Source of the DNA: Chlamydiota bacterium
GTDB lineage: Bacteria; Chlamydiota; Chlamydiia; Chlamydiales; Rhabdochlamydiaceae
DNA length: 37,399 bases
NCBI GenBank assembly: GCA_013288005.1
Contig: JABDCS010000019.1
Span: 1-37,399 of the forward strand
Direction of reading: 5' to 3'
Notes under the pieces: generated by a model
The model's database searches: none
Told to the model about the DNA's origin: nothing
The model's input: the letters and a program-made list of their open reading frames with translations, nothing else
Part shown: one piece after another, positions 26,098 through 33,606 of the stretch
How the letters are laid out: each line of letters starts with the position of its first letter
How positions within the stretch are numbered: position 1 is the first letter of the stretch
Position numbers and translations under genes: made by a program

Positions 26098-26859
26098 TTA
26101 TTTCAATTCTTTGTCAGCAAATACCTGAATAGCTTCTGCTATAAATTCAGGTAATCGAGGCTGATAGGCTTCATACGCTTTACGAAGATCACTATCTACG
26201 ATAAATTGCCCATGACCAGCATAGGACTCTTTAGTGGGAATCCACCATTTGCTTAGCCACACATGGTGTCTACGAATAACATCCTGTACTTCCGTTGTGC
26301 TGACTTTGAAGTTTTGCTCCAGCAAACGAGTAAGTTCCTTACAGATATCGACAAATTCTTTTTTAAGGTTCTCCTCATCTGCTTTAGACCATTTCTTCGC
26401 ATTTTGTTTGCTTTCTTCGATATGAGCTTTTCCTTGGTCCCCGAAGCGTTTTATGATTTGTCTTTCATATTCCGCTTGTTGTTCCTTACTAAAGCCAGAA
26501 AACATTTCTTTTTCTTTCATTTTCTTAGTTCCCTTCAAATGTTCGATTGTCTTGTCAATCGTCTTAATCAGCTTTCTGGTTTGTTCTATGTTCTTTTTGA
26601 GCACCTGGCTATGAGAAATTAAAGCCACCATTTTATCGAAATCAGTTCTTCCCAGGACTTTCCGAATCTGCTTCAACTCAAACCCCAGCTCTCTAAAAAA
26701 TAAAATTTGCTGAAGGATTAAAAGCTGCTCTTCCTCGTAGTATCGATACCCATTAGAGCCGTGGTAGGCTGGTTTTAGAAGACCAACCTCATCATACCAA
26801 TGCAGGGTCCGAACACTTACTCCTGAAATTTTTGCTAATTCCTTAACTGTATAAGCCAT
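26098..26859 (-). CDS. MerR-family regulator with TipAS antibiotic-recognition domain
   Basis: A 253-residue protein of the TipA/Mta type. The N-terminal winged helix is classical MerR: YTVKELAKISGVSVRTLHWYDEVGLLKP and GYRYYEEEQLLILQQILF (about 1-70), followed by a dimerisation coiled coil (about 75-115). The C-terminal half (about 125-253) matches TipAS, with FSKEQQAEYERQIIKRFGD, EFVDICKELTRLLEQ and HVWLSKWWIPT; this domain binds thiopeptide-like or other drugs. A 19-base-spacer promoter upstream indicates autoactivation. Target genes beyond its own are unknown. Confidence 0.9.
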   Translation of the reverse strand: MAYTVKELAKISGVSVRTLHWYDEVGLLKPAYHGSNGYRYYEEEQLLILQQILFFRELGFELKQIRKVLGRTDFDKMVALISHSQVLKKNIEQTRKLIKTIDKTIEHLKGTKKMKEKEMFSGFSKEQQAEYERQIIKRFGDQGKAHIEESKQNAKKWSKADEENLKKEFVDICKELTRLLEQNFKVSTTEVQDVIRRHHVWLSKWWIPTKESYAGHGQFIVDSDLRKAYEAYQPRLPEFIAEAIQVFADKELK

Positions 26860-26903
26860 TGACTATCTCCTTCAATATCCCTTTGATTTTAAAGGATGCC
26901 CCA

Positions 26904-26934
26904 ATAATAAAGAATGACGTAACGTGAGGGTCAA
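26904..26934 (-). promoter_or_regulatory. MerR-type promoter/operator of the TipA-like regulator
   Basis: On the minus strand TTGACC (26934-26929) is followed by exactly 19 bases and then TATTAT (26909-26904). The spacer contains TCACGT-T-ACGTCA, a dyad with one mismatch. The overlong 19-base spacer with a central dyad is the hallmark of MerR-activated promoters, in which the bound activator twists the DNA. It lies 45 bases before the regulator ATG. Confidence 0.75.
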
Positions 26935-26983
26935 TAGCCTTCCTAAAAAATCTCCACAAATTTAAACCTGCTGACAAAAATGA

Positions 26984-26995
26984 TACGTATACGTA
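26984..26995. promoter_or_regulatory. 12-bp perfect palindrome upstream of the VOC gene
   Basis: TACGTATACGTA is a perfect 12-base palindrome located 38 bases before the VOC ATG and 124 bases before the divergent MerR gene start. Position between divergent genes suggests an operator, perhaps for the MarR-type gene of the operon. Function is inference. Confidence 0.35.
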
Positions 26996-27033
26996 CAATA
27001 TGGCTGTATGAAATTAGACTTATGAGGAACGTT

Positions 27034-27405
27034 ATGTTTAGCGCCACTTTAGGATTTACCCTACTATTTGTAGAAAACCCACAGAAAAGCAGTCTCTTTT
27101 ATCAAGAAATTCTTGAGTTAAAGCCTATTGAAGAATCACCAACTTTTGTCATGTTCGCTTTGAAAAATGGTGTCATGCTGGGCTTATGGTCTAAATACAC
27201 CGCTGAGCCTAGAGTAAATGCATCTCCAGGAGCGCTTGAAATATGTTTCCCTACAGAAAATGTGGACGCTCTTTATGAAGAATGGGGAAGAAAACATGTA
27301 ACTGTCGCTCAGAAGCCAACCGATATGGATTTTGGACGCACTTTTGTTGTTCTTGATCCCGATGGGCACAGAATCAGAGCGTACAAACTCCATGAGGAGA
27401 AGTAA
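27034..27405 (+). CDS. VOC-family protein (glyoxalase/bleomycin resistance fold)
   Basis: A 123-residue protein of the vicinal oxygen chelate superfamily. It has two beta-alpha-beta-beta-beta repeats: GFTLLFVENPQKSSLFYQEIL in the first; GALEICFPTENVDALYEEW, then DMDFGRTFVVLDPDGHRIRAY in the second. Members include drug-binding bleomycin-resistance proteins, FosA/FosX and glyoxalases; the ligand set is not complete enough to decide. The start is ATG 27034 because GAGGA sits 6-10 bases before it; ATG 27022 and 26980 are also in frame. Its stop overlaps the EVE gene start by one base. Confidence 0.85.
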   Translation: MFSATLGFTLLFVENPQKSSLFYQEILELKPIEESPTFVMFALKNGVMLGLWSKYTAEPRVNASPGALEICFPTENVDALYEEWGRKHVTVAQKPTDMDFGRTFVVLDPDGHRIRAYKLHEEK

Positions 27406-27821
27406 TGGCGCGATATTGGATAGGGGTTGCATCTAAAGAGCACGTACGGAGAGGAGTACTTGGAGGATTTGCTCAAGTCTGTCATGGAAAGGCTGGTCCG
27501 TTGAATCGGATGAAGGAAGGAGATTGGATCGTCTATTATTCTCCTACTATTAAATTTGAGCAGAAGGAGCCGTGCCAATCTTTCACAGCAATAGGAAAAA
27601 TTAAAGATGGCGCCCCCTATTCTTTTGCTATGAGTGAAGACTTTATTCCTTGGCGGCGTGATGTGTCTTTTGTGAAATCCCGAGAGATTTCTATCCAAAC
27701 CGTGTTGAATGAGTTATCTTTCATAAAGGATAAGCAAAAATGGGGATTTCCTTTCAGAAGAGGTTGTTTTGAAATTTCGCAAGAAGACTTCCAAGTCATC
27801 TCCAGAGCAATGGGAGTTTGA
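27405..27821 (+). CDS. EVE domain-containing protein
   Basis: A 138-residue single-domain EVE protein (PUA-like/YTH-like fold), a fold known for reading modified bases in DNA or RNA. Landmarks are MARYWIGVASKEHVRRGV, the central KEGDWIVYYSPTIKFE, AIGKIKDGAPY, and a C-terminal FRRGCFEISQEDFQVISRAM. It starts one base inside the VOC stop codon (TAATG) and ends 2 bases before the marR remnant, so all three form one operon. Biological role unclear; in other bacteria such genes occur near defence or toxin systems. Confidence 0.85.
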   Translation: MARYWIGVASKEHVRRGVLGGFAQVCHGKAGPLNRMKEGDWIVYYSPTIKFEQKEPCQSFTAIGKIKDGAPYSFAMSEDFIPWRRDVSFVKSREISIQTVLNELSFIKDKQKWGFPFRRGCFEISQEDFQVISRAMGV

Positions 27822-27823
27822 TC

Positions 27824-28304
27824 ATGAAGAAAAGCATCAATTTTAAAGAGATCAGTATTCATGACGCTCCTGACCGTAGCCCTGGCTTTCTCTTATGGCA
27901 TGTTAGCACAGCATGGCGTGGGGTCGATTGAAGAGATGCTTAAATCAATGAGTCTGACACATCCCCAATTCGTTATTCTTGCTACATTGGGGTGGTTAAC
28001 CAGAAAAGGAGATCGTGTAACTCAAGCCCTCATTGGCAAAATGGCGGGACTAGATCCAAACACTGTTTCTCAAATCATAAGAGGGCTTGAGCAAAAAGAA
28101 CTCATTATGCGTGAGAAATCCTCTGATGGAAGAGCAAAAAATCCGATTTTAACAATGAAGGGTTCAGATATTCTTCAGAGAGCACTGCCTGCTGTTGAAA
28201 CCAAAGACACAGAATTTTTTCATAATCTTACTGCGCAGGAAAAGGAATGCATGATCAGCATCTTCCAGAAATTAATTCTAAAGAACGAGAAGACAGCTGA
28301 ATGA
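27824..28304 (+). pseudogene. MarR-family regulator interrupted by a one-base insertion
   Basis: From ATG 27824 the frame reads MKKSINFKEISIHDAPDRSP, then GFLLWHVSTAWRG, and then stops. One G too many in GGGG (27920-27923) shifts it; in the next frame it continues SIEEMLKSMSLTHPQFVILA, DPNTVSQIIRGLEQKELI and SSDGRAKNPILTMKG to 28304. The winged-helix MarR fold with the DxRxxx wing is complete in the combined 159-residue chain. The downstream part alone lacks the N-terminal dimer helix. Either a genuine pseudogene or a homopolymer sequencing error. Confidence 0.75.
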
Positions 28305-28322
28305 CAGAAGAACATTATGATG

Positions 28323-28366
28323 GCGGACTTATAATCCGCTGGTCAAAAGTTCAAATCCGGCTTGTC
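28323..28366 (+). repeat. Decayed tRNA 3'-half copy A
   Basis: The sequence contains GCGGA-CTTATAA-TCCGC, a perfect anticodon stem-loop, then TGGTCAAAAGTTCAAATCC and GGCTTG. It matches the 3' half of the CAT tRNA at 14338 at about three quarters of positions. The D-arm and 5' acceptor strand are absent, and one T-stem strand is AAAAG, so it is not a working tRNA. Best explained as an old attachment-site copy. Confidence 0.6.
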
Positions 28367-28540
28367 TTCTGCTGAACACTTCTTACAATCACACTGGGAT
28401 AGTCTATCCTTTACTGGTATCCAGAGATGGACTTTTACCTTTTGGTGCGAGCAGCTAAATTCATAGCCGTATCGGCTGTTATGTAGATGGCCGACTTTCT
28501 CCTGCCACTCTAACCGTAGATGCCACAAGTACCTGTGGGC
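28367..28540. other. Unassigned stretch with Cys-rich minus-strand coding remnant
   Basis: The minus strand is open from about 28528 into copy A and reads MWHLRLEWQEKVGHLHNSRY, then EFSCSHQKVKVHLWIPVKD and SQCDCKKC. The aromatic and Cys-rich composition looks like protein rather than chance, but I recognise no family and there is no ribosome site. Probably a fragment of an inserted gene. Confidence 0.3.
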
Positions 28541-29146
28541 TTATGAATTAACTTTTACTGAATTAGCACAGTCTAGAAGAGCTTGCTCTGTTGCCATTAA
28601 TATTTGAGTCCAAAACATGGAAGACAGCCCCAATTTCCCAAGATTTGGTAGAGGGTTTCCTGTAAATCCATCTTTTCCGGCTTGTAGGTCATTGATTAGA
28701 AGCACCGTACCAATTTTGACCCCCTTTTCTCGCTCACCGCAATCAGCGAATCTTTCTGCAGCAAGTTCTGCAATAGCTTTTGTAATTCCTTTTTCTTGGT
28801 AATAGTTCTGCTTTAGTAATGGATGATTGCTAAGATATTGAGTCATAGTGACTGAATCAGGAAAATATAAAGTTGCATCTGATCGATCTTTTAGGTTAGA
28901 AAAAAACCGAAATGGTGTAGCGGATTGAAGTGCAGGCCTTGGAATTTCTACTCTACATGTCAAAGGATTAGAAGATTGTGAACTAGCCTTTCGACTTGAA
29001 AAATCAAAAAGAAATAAACGCGAAGAAGCAGTTTTTGTGATGCTTTTTGGTTTTGATAATGCAGACGCAGCCAACTGAGCACCTATAGGCAACTGATGTC
29101 TTAGATAAGCCGCTCCCGCTCTCATAGTTCGAATTGCTAAACTCAT
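28541..29146 (-). CDS. Hypothetical protein with mitochondrial-presequence-like N-terminus
   Basis: A 201-residue protein with no family I recognise. GGAG lies 5 bases before ATG 29146, favouring this start over 29170. Residues 1-60 are rich in Arg, Lys, Ser and Ala with almost no acidic residues (MSLAIRTMRAGAAYLRHQLP at the front), and TPFRFFSN near residue 79 resembles an Arg-2/3 mitochondrial cleavage site. The C-terminal 110 residues are a mixed soluble domain (TMTQYLSNHPLLKQNYYQ; AIAELAAERFADCGEREKG). No membrane helix. It could be a secreted effector; targeting is inference from composition only. Confidence 0.55.
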   Translation of the reverse strand: MSLAIRTMRAGAAYLRHQLPIGAQLAASALSKPKSITKTASSRLFLFDFSSRKASSQSSNPLTCRVEIPRPALQSATPFRFFSNLKDRSDATLYFPDSVTMTQYLSNHPLLKQNYYQEKGITKAIAELAAERFADCGEREKGVKIGTVLLINDLQAGKDGFTGNPLPNLGKLGLSSMFWTQILMATEQALLDCANSVKVNS

Positions 29147-29541
29147 AAAATCTCCAAAAAAAATTAGCAATAAATTAAAAGAATGTTAGAAATAATTCAA
29201 GCTGAATTCAATTAGATATTCATCGCCTCTAATTTAATAAAAAGTTTTGTTAATTTTTATGGTGTAAAAAATTATTTCCACTTAATCGATTTAACGGATT
29301 GAAATTAGACTTAGGATACTAACGAGCAGTCTGCAAAAAGACCCCAACTGAGATTAAGCGACGTCGCGGGCTATTTCTGCCACTAATGCAATCAAATAAG
29401 CTATCAGTGACCGCTTTTCATAGCACCCATCAATGTGATAGAGTCTGAAGAGACTTTCCCTAGCTTTTTGTTGAAGATTCCCCCATTATTATTCGCAAAC
29501 CGGCTGGATGATGATGGTCATAAGGGAAATCTCCCCTCCCC
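29147..29541. other. Intergenic region with coding remnants
   Basis: The first 150 bases are AT-rich and hold the promoter side of the minus-strand gene. From 29354 to 29475 the minus strand is open and reads LFRLYHIDGCYEKRSLIAYL then IALVAEIARDVA and a stop, which may be the C-terminal end of a lost gene (transposase-like in feel, but not identified). No start or ribosome site is visible. Confidence 0.35.
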
Positions 29542-29581
29542 CTCATAATCTGTTGGTCAAAAGTTCAAATCCTGCTTGCTC
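29542..29581 (+). repeat. Decayed tRNA 3'-half copy B
   Basis: CTCATAATCTGTTGGTC, then AAAAGTTCAAATCCTGCTTGC, matches the anticodon loop, variable and T-arm of the CAT tRNA at 14338 at about three quarters of positions. It shares the odd AAAAGTTCAAATCC T-arm with copy A, so A and B are more like each other. It is 15.2 kb from the tRNA and 1.2 kb from copy A, and is followed by a T run. Confidence 0.6.
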
Positions 29582-29737
29582 ACTTTTTTTAGCTCTGATT
29601 TCCTAGGGTATAAGTGATAAAACCATCGCTGTGAGACAGGCTATACCTCGCGCTTATAGTTGAAAAGGTGAACTGAAAACAATATATGAATCTGAAGTAA
29701 AACAACCATTGGAGCTACTACTCGGTAGGAAAAAAGG

Positions 29738-30290
29738 ATGATAGAAACGAGCCGATTACTTTTACGACCGTGGCAAGAAAATGATCTGGAATTATTTGCC
29801 CGACTAAATGCAGATCCTCGAGTGATGGAATACTTTCCTTCGGTAAAAAACTTTGAAGAAAGCGCTAAGGAATATGAAGCTATTTTAGAGCATTTTAGGA
29901 AAACACGGTTATGGGTGGTGGGCAGTTTCAGAGAAAAATAAAACAAATTTCATTGGATTCCTAGGTTTAAGATATATTGATTTTCCCGCATCTTTTACTC
30001 CTAGTGTTGAGATAGCTTGGAGGCTAGCTTATGACTATTGGGGGAAAGGGTATGCAACTGAGGGAGCAAATGCATCCTTAGAATATGGATTTGAACTATT
30101 AAAGCTTCCAGAAATCATCTCATTTACTTCTATCCCCAACATTAGATCACAAGCGGTTATGGAACGTATAGGAATGCATCATGATTCTCATGACGATTTT
30201 GATCATCCCAAGCTCCCAAAAGAGCATAAGCTAAGTAGACATGTCCTTTACCGACTTAAGTCTAGCGAATGGCAACAACTAAAAAAGTGA
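29738..30290 (+). pseudogene. RimJ/RimL-like GNAT acetyltransferase with a one-base frameshift
   Basis: The first part reads MIETSRLLLRPWQENDLELF, then EYFPSVKNFEESAKEYEAI and stops at 29941. Removing one A from the AAAA run near 29900 continues it as HGYGWWAVSEKNKTNFIGFL, VEIAWRLAYDYWGKGYATEG, FTSIPNIRSQAVMERIGM and on to 30290. This is a complete protein-type N-acetyltransferase (W-x-x-G-Y-A-T/S-E-A/G is its acetyl-CoA motif). The only defect is the extra A, so a very recent mutation or a sequencing error are both possible. Confidence 0.8.
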
Positions 30291-30717
30291 GCCATTTCTT
30301 TAAGGCAAATTATAAAAAAATTTATTTCTGGCACTAGAAGAGTTGTTCTATTGCAAATGGATGATAATCCTTTTCTAAGACGGTTGGCTCTCTTATAGTT
30401 GAAGATGCAGTAAATGCTATTGATTGTTAATCCTATACTTCTTCCTCTAAGCAGATATCAGGAAAACAAGCCCCTACAGAGCTCTGTTAGACATAGCTCA
30501 AAATAAGAGCTTTGTTTATAATTTTCGACTCAAAGAAGAGGTTCTGAGTAAGTAAAGAGAATACGTATTTTATATCGTGTGATCTTGAGTTGAGTGGTAA
30601 TGACCTTTTATTCAAGTGAATAGAAGGAATATCCATGGCCTTGTCTATCCCCTGTAATAAACTCATTACTAGGGCCAATCCTACTAATCTTATGCTTTCT
30701 TAAATAGAAAAGAAAAA
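30291..30717. other. Non-coding region, possibly decayed
   Basis: About 430 AT-rich bases. Short open stretches (for example LLDIAQNKSFVYNFRLKEEV ending at a stop near 30557) hint at old coding sequence, but no family can be named. The end supplies AAAAGAAAAA before the next ATG; no canonical promoter could be placed. Confidence 0.35.
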
Positions 30718-31155
30718 ATGAATAAACAAGTCCCTCATAACGAATTGCAAAGCATCCCTACCCTGTTGGATCAAATTTTAAAAATTGAGGGAGACAAGAT
30801 TATCACTCTTGTCGCTGGGAGCAATCCGTTTACCATTGATATTAATGCAAACGGCCAAATTGGCTATCACGATAGCCATAAACAACTTTTCATAGCCAAA
30901 CTTCAACGTGCGCTTGTCGAAGGTGGAAGCATGACTATTCGTCAATTTCTATCTATAAAGGTATTGCGGAAGTTAGAAAATGGACAAGATATGTGGCTCC
31001 CAGAGAAAAATCTGTATGGAGTTGCTTTTCTAAAGGGTGAGTGGATAGGTCTTGGGGCGGAAGTTATGCAACGAGCGCACGAAACAGATTCACGCACAGG
31101 AGAACCATTGCCACAAGAAGAAGGCCTCCATTATCAGACCTTTCCTGCTTGCTGA
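30718..31155 (+). CDS. Hypothetical protein
   Basis: A 145-residue soluble protein that I do not recognise. It has no signal peptide or membrane segment. The first half has ITLVAGSNPFTIDINANGQI, the second a basic-acidic mix with WLPEKNLYGVAFLKGEWIG and a C-terminal EPLPQEEGLHYQTFPAC. Codon use and an uninterrupted frame in a region full of broken genes favour a real gene, but no ribosome site of the GGAGG type precedes it. Neighbours are decayed DNA on both sides. Confidence 0.5.
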   Translation: MNKQVPHNELQSIPTLLDQILKIEGDKIITLVAGSNPFTIDINANGQIGYHDSHKQLFIAKLQRALVEGGSMTIRQFLSIKVLRKLENGQDMWLPEKNLYGVAFLKGEWIGLGAEVMQRAHETDSRTGEPLPQEEGLHYQTFPAC

Positions 31156-31629
31156 ACCAAGACCAAAATTCCTAACGCGAACAGTTGAATTAAATATTCG
31201 AAGGAGAGTTTACGATTTGTGATGAAACAACATATGATTTTGTAAAACTTAGCCATGTAAGAGTAGCCATTGACGCAGAAATAAAGACATCATCCATTGG
31301 AATTGGAAAAGAGCTAGAGATCTTGAAACTACGGTTTTTGCAGAATTTGCCGAATCAAGAATAAAATCTCTGTTAAAATATCGAAGTCTCTTCGAACCTT
31401 TAATCAAACGATACGCTGACTTTGTCGTAACAAAAGAAGCAAATCATCATTATCTTCTTAGAGGATGTCTATAACAAAGCCTCTTTCACCTTTCAGGAAG
31501 CTATCTATACCCGTGGACTACTTGTACAACGCTCAAACCCACGATTACGTCCAAATCTCGCTTGTAAGCCAACAATATTGATGCAGATGTGCTCATAAGG
31601 GTGGCCTACAAGCCCGATCAAGGGGACAA
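31156..31629. other. Gene-poor region with plus-strand coding remnants
   Basis: No intact gene. About 31298-31471 reads HWNWKRARDLETTVFAEFAE, then SLLKYRSLFEPLIKRYADFV and a stop. In another frame, about 31448-31588, there is NKASFTFQEAIYTRGLLVQR followed by a stop. These may be two parts of one frameshifted gene of unknown family. Confidence 0.35.
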
Positions 31630-32769
31630 TCAGAGGTTTAATAAGGGTTTAATAATGGAAAGAGGGATTGTGGTATCTGTATAGCCACCACCTTCTTTGA
31701 AATTTGTCGTTTTAATGCAATGGTGGTTAAGTCCCACAACCTGACTTAAATACCAAAAAGAATCATCTTCATGCTCTTGAAAAAGTTCAATGACTAATGC
31801 ATTTGGTTGAGCAAAAACCAAATTCACTAAGCCTGCTCCATGAGGGGCAACAATCATCTCAGCGTGATGAAATAAATGCACTTGTTCTAAAACCGTTAAA
31901 TCTTCGAGGTTGTATCTGACAAAACCTAACGGTTCTAACATCGCAAAAACATCGTCCTCATTAAGGATACGTCGATAAGAAGCTTTTTTTCGTGAAACAA
32001 ACACCTTTTTGGAAAATAGCTGTGTAGAAATGTTTCGTTCCGCTTGCGGTAGCAATTTATCTCGTAGATATTTCACTATCCATTTTGGAGTATAACAGGA
32101 AAGAGCTGGTGCTGATGGCACAATGAGCTCTTCCGCCTCTATATAGGTATCTCTTCCGGCGATTAATATTTTTTCCGAATCTACCCCCAATAAACTCAAT
32201 GTTTGTTGCATGAACGGTAGATAAGACGAGACATAGAGTCGATCATAAGAAATATTGCTTTCTTCAAGAATGGCTAGTTTAGGCAACACCTCAACCATCC
32301 AATGATAATAATTCGAATGCCCTTCTTGAGTAATTACCGCGACCTTGCCTTCTACATACTCCAGCTCTGGTAAACTAAGCAGATCTAAAGGAGTTGTTCT
32401 TAAAGAACTCCACCTCCATAGCAGCTCCTTAATTAGACCGTCATGGACCAGGACTAGGCCATTGGCTGAGTAGACCTTTCCTTTAGGAATGGACAGGATG
32501 AATGTCTCAGGCATAACTGGGTCTGTCCATGAAGATTCTTCAGAGGAGGCCAAAGGAAAGGTAGGGAGTTGGAGCCTCATACGATCATAATGCTTTACGT
32601 AAGAAACACCCTCGTTTTCCTTCATAAGATCTCGAAAAGACCTCACCTGAGCAAAATTTGCGCTACCTTTAGAAGAATTGTTATCCATATCGGAATTAAC
32701 AATAGATCCAAAGAGGACCAACGGTAGCGTTTTGAGAATAAGTGTATAAAAAAGTAGGGTCATTTTCAT
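31630..32769 (-). CDS. GT61-family (DUF563) glycosyltransferase
   Basis: A 379-residue protein. The N-terminus MKMTLLFYTLILKTLPLVLF is a signal anchor or signal peptide. The DUF563/GT61 core is clear: GHSNYYHWMVEVLPKLAIL, LFSKKVFVSRKKASYRRILN, and HHAEMIVAPHGAGLVNLVF with FAQPNALVIELF. GT61 includes plant xylosyltransferases, EOGT and many bacterial enzymes that add sugars to glycans or proteins. Start ATG 32769 has AGGA 8 bases upstream; ATG 32808 is also in frame. It is transcribed away from the double-glycine peptide genes, sharing a 175-base intergenic region, and its 5' leader falls in repeat unit 1. Confidence 0.85.
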   Translation of the reverse strand: MKMTLLFYTLILKTLPLVLFGSIVNSDMDNNSSKGSANFAQVRSFRDLMKENEGVSYVKHYDRMRLQLPTFPLASSEESSWTDPVMPETFILSIPKGKVYSANGLVLVHDGLIKELLWRWSSLRTTPLDLLSLPELEYVEGKVAVITQEGHSNYYHWMVEVLPKLAILEESNISYDRLYVSSYLPFMQQTLSLLGVDSEKILIAGRDTYIEAEELIVPSAPALSCYTPKWIVKYLRDKLLPQAERNISTQLFSKKVFVSRKKASYRRILNEDDVFAMLEPLGFVRYNLEDLTVLEQVHLFHHAEMIVAPHGAGLVNLVFAQPNALVIELFQEHEDDSFWYLSQVVGLNHHCIKTTNFKEGGGYTDTTIPLSIIKPLLNL

Positions 32770-32945
32770 GGATAAATCCTGCTTTGATTTTAGAGAATGT
32801 GCGTGCAATCAGTTCTTGTCGAATTGGCTAAAAGAAACATTCTATACAGAAAAGTTTTTATCATTTAGTAATTGAATTTGAGTGGGCTTCCCCAAGGGGT
32901 TCGCTTTTTAGAAGATCTATGGGCAGGTAAATCAACAGGAGACTT

Positions 32946-33095
32946 ATGAAAAAAAAGGCCAAACCAAAGAAAGAAAGTAAAGCAGGAATGATGGGCAAAA
33001 AAGGAAGAGAGCTTTCAGAAGATCAACTCAAAAAAATGTCCGGAGGAGCGACCAGCTCACGACAAGTTGTAACATTCAAAAAACGACTAAGCTAA
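32946..33095 (+). CDS. Double-glycine leader peptide 1 (putative RiPP/bacteriocin precursor)
   Basis: A 49-residue peptide with AGGAG 6 bases before the ATG. Residues 1-34 are a very basic N-terminus (MKKKAKPKKESKAGMMGKKG) followed by the leader RELSEDQLKKMSGG. L-S-x-x-x-L-x-x-x-S-G-G is the classical double-glycine signal recognised by C39 peptidase ABC exporters in bacteriocins and other modified peptides. The predicted core after Gly34 is ATSSRQVVTFKKRLS (15 residues, no Cys). It is divergent from GT61, and followed by a hairpin and its paralog. No exporter is in this window. Confidence 0.75.
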   Translation: MKKKAKPKKESKAGMMGKKGRELSEDQLKKMSGGATSSRQVVTFKKRLS

Positions 33096-33097
33096 TT

Positions 33098-33123
33098 GGG
33101 GATATCCTTCAAAGAATATCCCC
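33098..33123 (+). terminator. Stem-loop after peptide gene 1
   Basis: GGGGATAT (33098-33105) pairs with ATATCCCC (33116-33123), with possible inner CTT/AAG pairs. It begins 2 bases after the stop codon. It lacks a T run, so it may be an mRNA-stabilising or weak termination hairpin; the same hairpin follows peptide gene 2. Confidence 0.55.
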
Positions 33124-33352
33124 ACGCTCTAACTCCAGTTATTTGAATCCGCTGCATTCTTAATAATCCCTTTCATTGAAGAAATCCTGCTTTTTATTTT
33201 AGATCTTGTATGTGCAGTCAATACCTGTCCAATTCTCAAAAAGAAACATTCTATACAGAAAAGTTTCTATCATTTAGTAATTGAATTGAGTGGGCTCCTC
33301 CTATAGAGCTCGCTTTTTAGAGGATGCTATACAGCGAAAAAACAGGAGATTT

Positions 33353-33496
33353 ATGAAAAAAAAGACAAAACCAAAGAAAGAAAGTAAAGCAGGAATGATG
33401 GGCAAAAAAGGAAGAGAGCTTTCAGAAGATCAACTCAAAAAAATGTCCGGGGGAGCTACCGGTCAGGGCCAATGGGTAGGATTTAAAAAGGACTAA
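33353..33496 (+). CDS. Double-glycine leader peptide 2 (putative RiPP/bacteriocin precursor)
   Basis: A 47-residue paralog of peptide 1. Residues 1-36 differ at only one position (Thr5 for Ala5), with the same RELSEDQLKKMSGGAT. The predicted core after Gly34 is ATGQGQWVGFKKD (13 residues), so only the tail is variable; both cores keep AT at the start and FKK near the end. AGGAG lies 5 bases before the ATG. The start at 33353 is chosen by comparison with peptide 1, although the frame is open from 33290. A JmjC-type oxygenase starts 110 bases downstream. Confidence 0.75.
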   Translation: MKKKTKPKKESKAGMMGKKGRELSEDQLKKMSGGATGQGQWVGFKKD

Positions 33497-33503
33497 AGTC
33501 AAG

Positions 33504-33529
33504 GGGGATATCCTTTAAAGAATATCCCC
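33504..33529 (+). terminator. Stem-loop after peptide gene 2
   Basis: GGGGATAT (33504-33511) pairs with ATATCCCC (33522-33529), 7 bases after the stop. It is a copy of the hairpin at 33098, with compensating conservation of the stem while the flanks have changed. No T run. Confidence 0.55.
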
Positions 33530-33606
33530 ACGTTAAACTCCAGTTTAGTTGACTCCGCTGTTTTCTTAAACATTGTCTTTTCAACTGTTAATTAGGTAAA
33601 ACTTAG

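Larger units (their letters stand above)
32773..33182 (+). repeat. Tandem repeat unit 1 (about 410 bp, contains peptide gene 1)
   Basis: This unit and the one at 33183-33590 share the same order of elements: AATCCTGCTTT, AAGAAACATTCTATACAGAA, ATCATTTAGTAATTGAATT, GAGTGGGC, an ACAGGAGA ribosome site, the peptide gene, and a GGGGATAT/ATATCCCC hairpin followed by CACG. The peptide leader is almost identical; leader upstream and 3' parts have diverged with small indels. It is a tandem gene duplication. Confidence 0.8.
33183..33590 (+). repeat. Tandem repeat unit 2 (contains peptide gene 2)
   Basis: Second copy of the unit described at 32773. It keeps the upstream AAGAAACATTCTATACAGAA block (33241 onward), the ribosome site, the peptide gene and the hairpin, then diverges shortly before the JmjC gene at 33607. 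Confidence 0.8.

Noticed and set aside
28323..28366. A working tRNA gene at copy A
   Set aside because: The anticodon stem is perfect, but the D-arm and 5' acceptor strand are missing and the T-stem cannot pair.
29641..29946. 101-codon minus-strand frame opposite the GNAT remnant
   Set aside because: The plus strand gives clear acetyltransferase motifs; this is its shadow.
32773..33590. CRISPR array or phage terminal repeat
   Set aside because: Only two long units, each containing a gene; no short regular repeats and spacers anywhere in the window.
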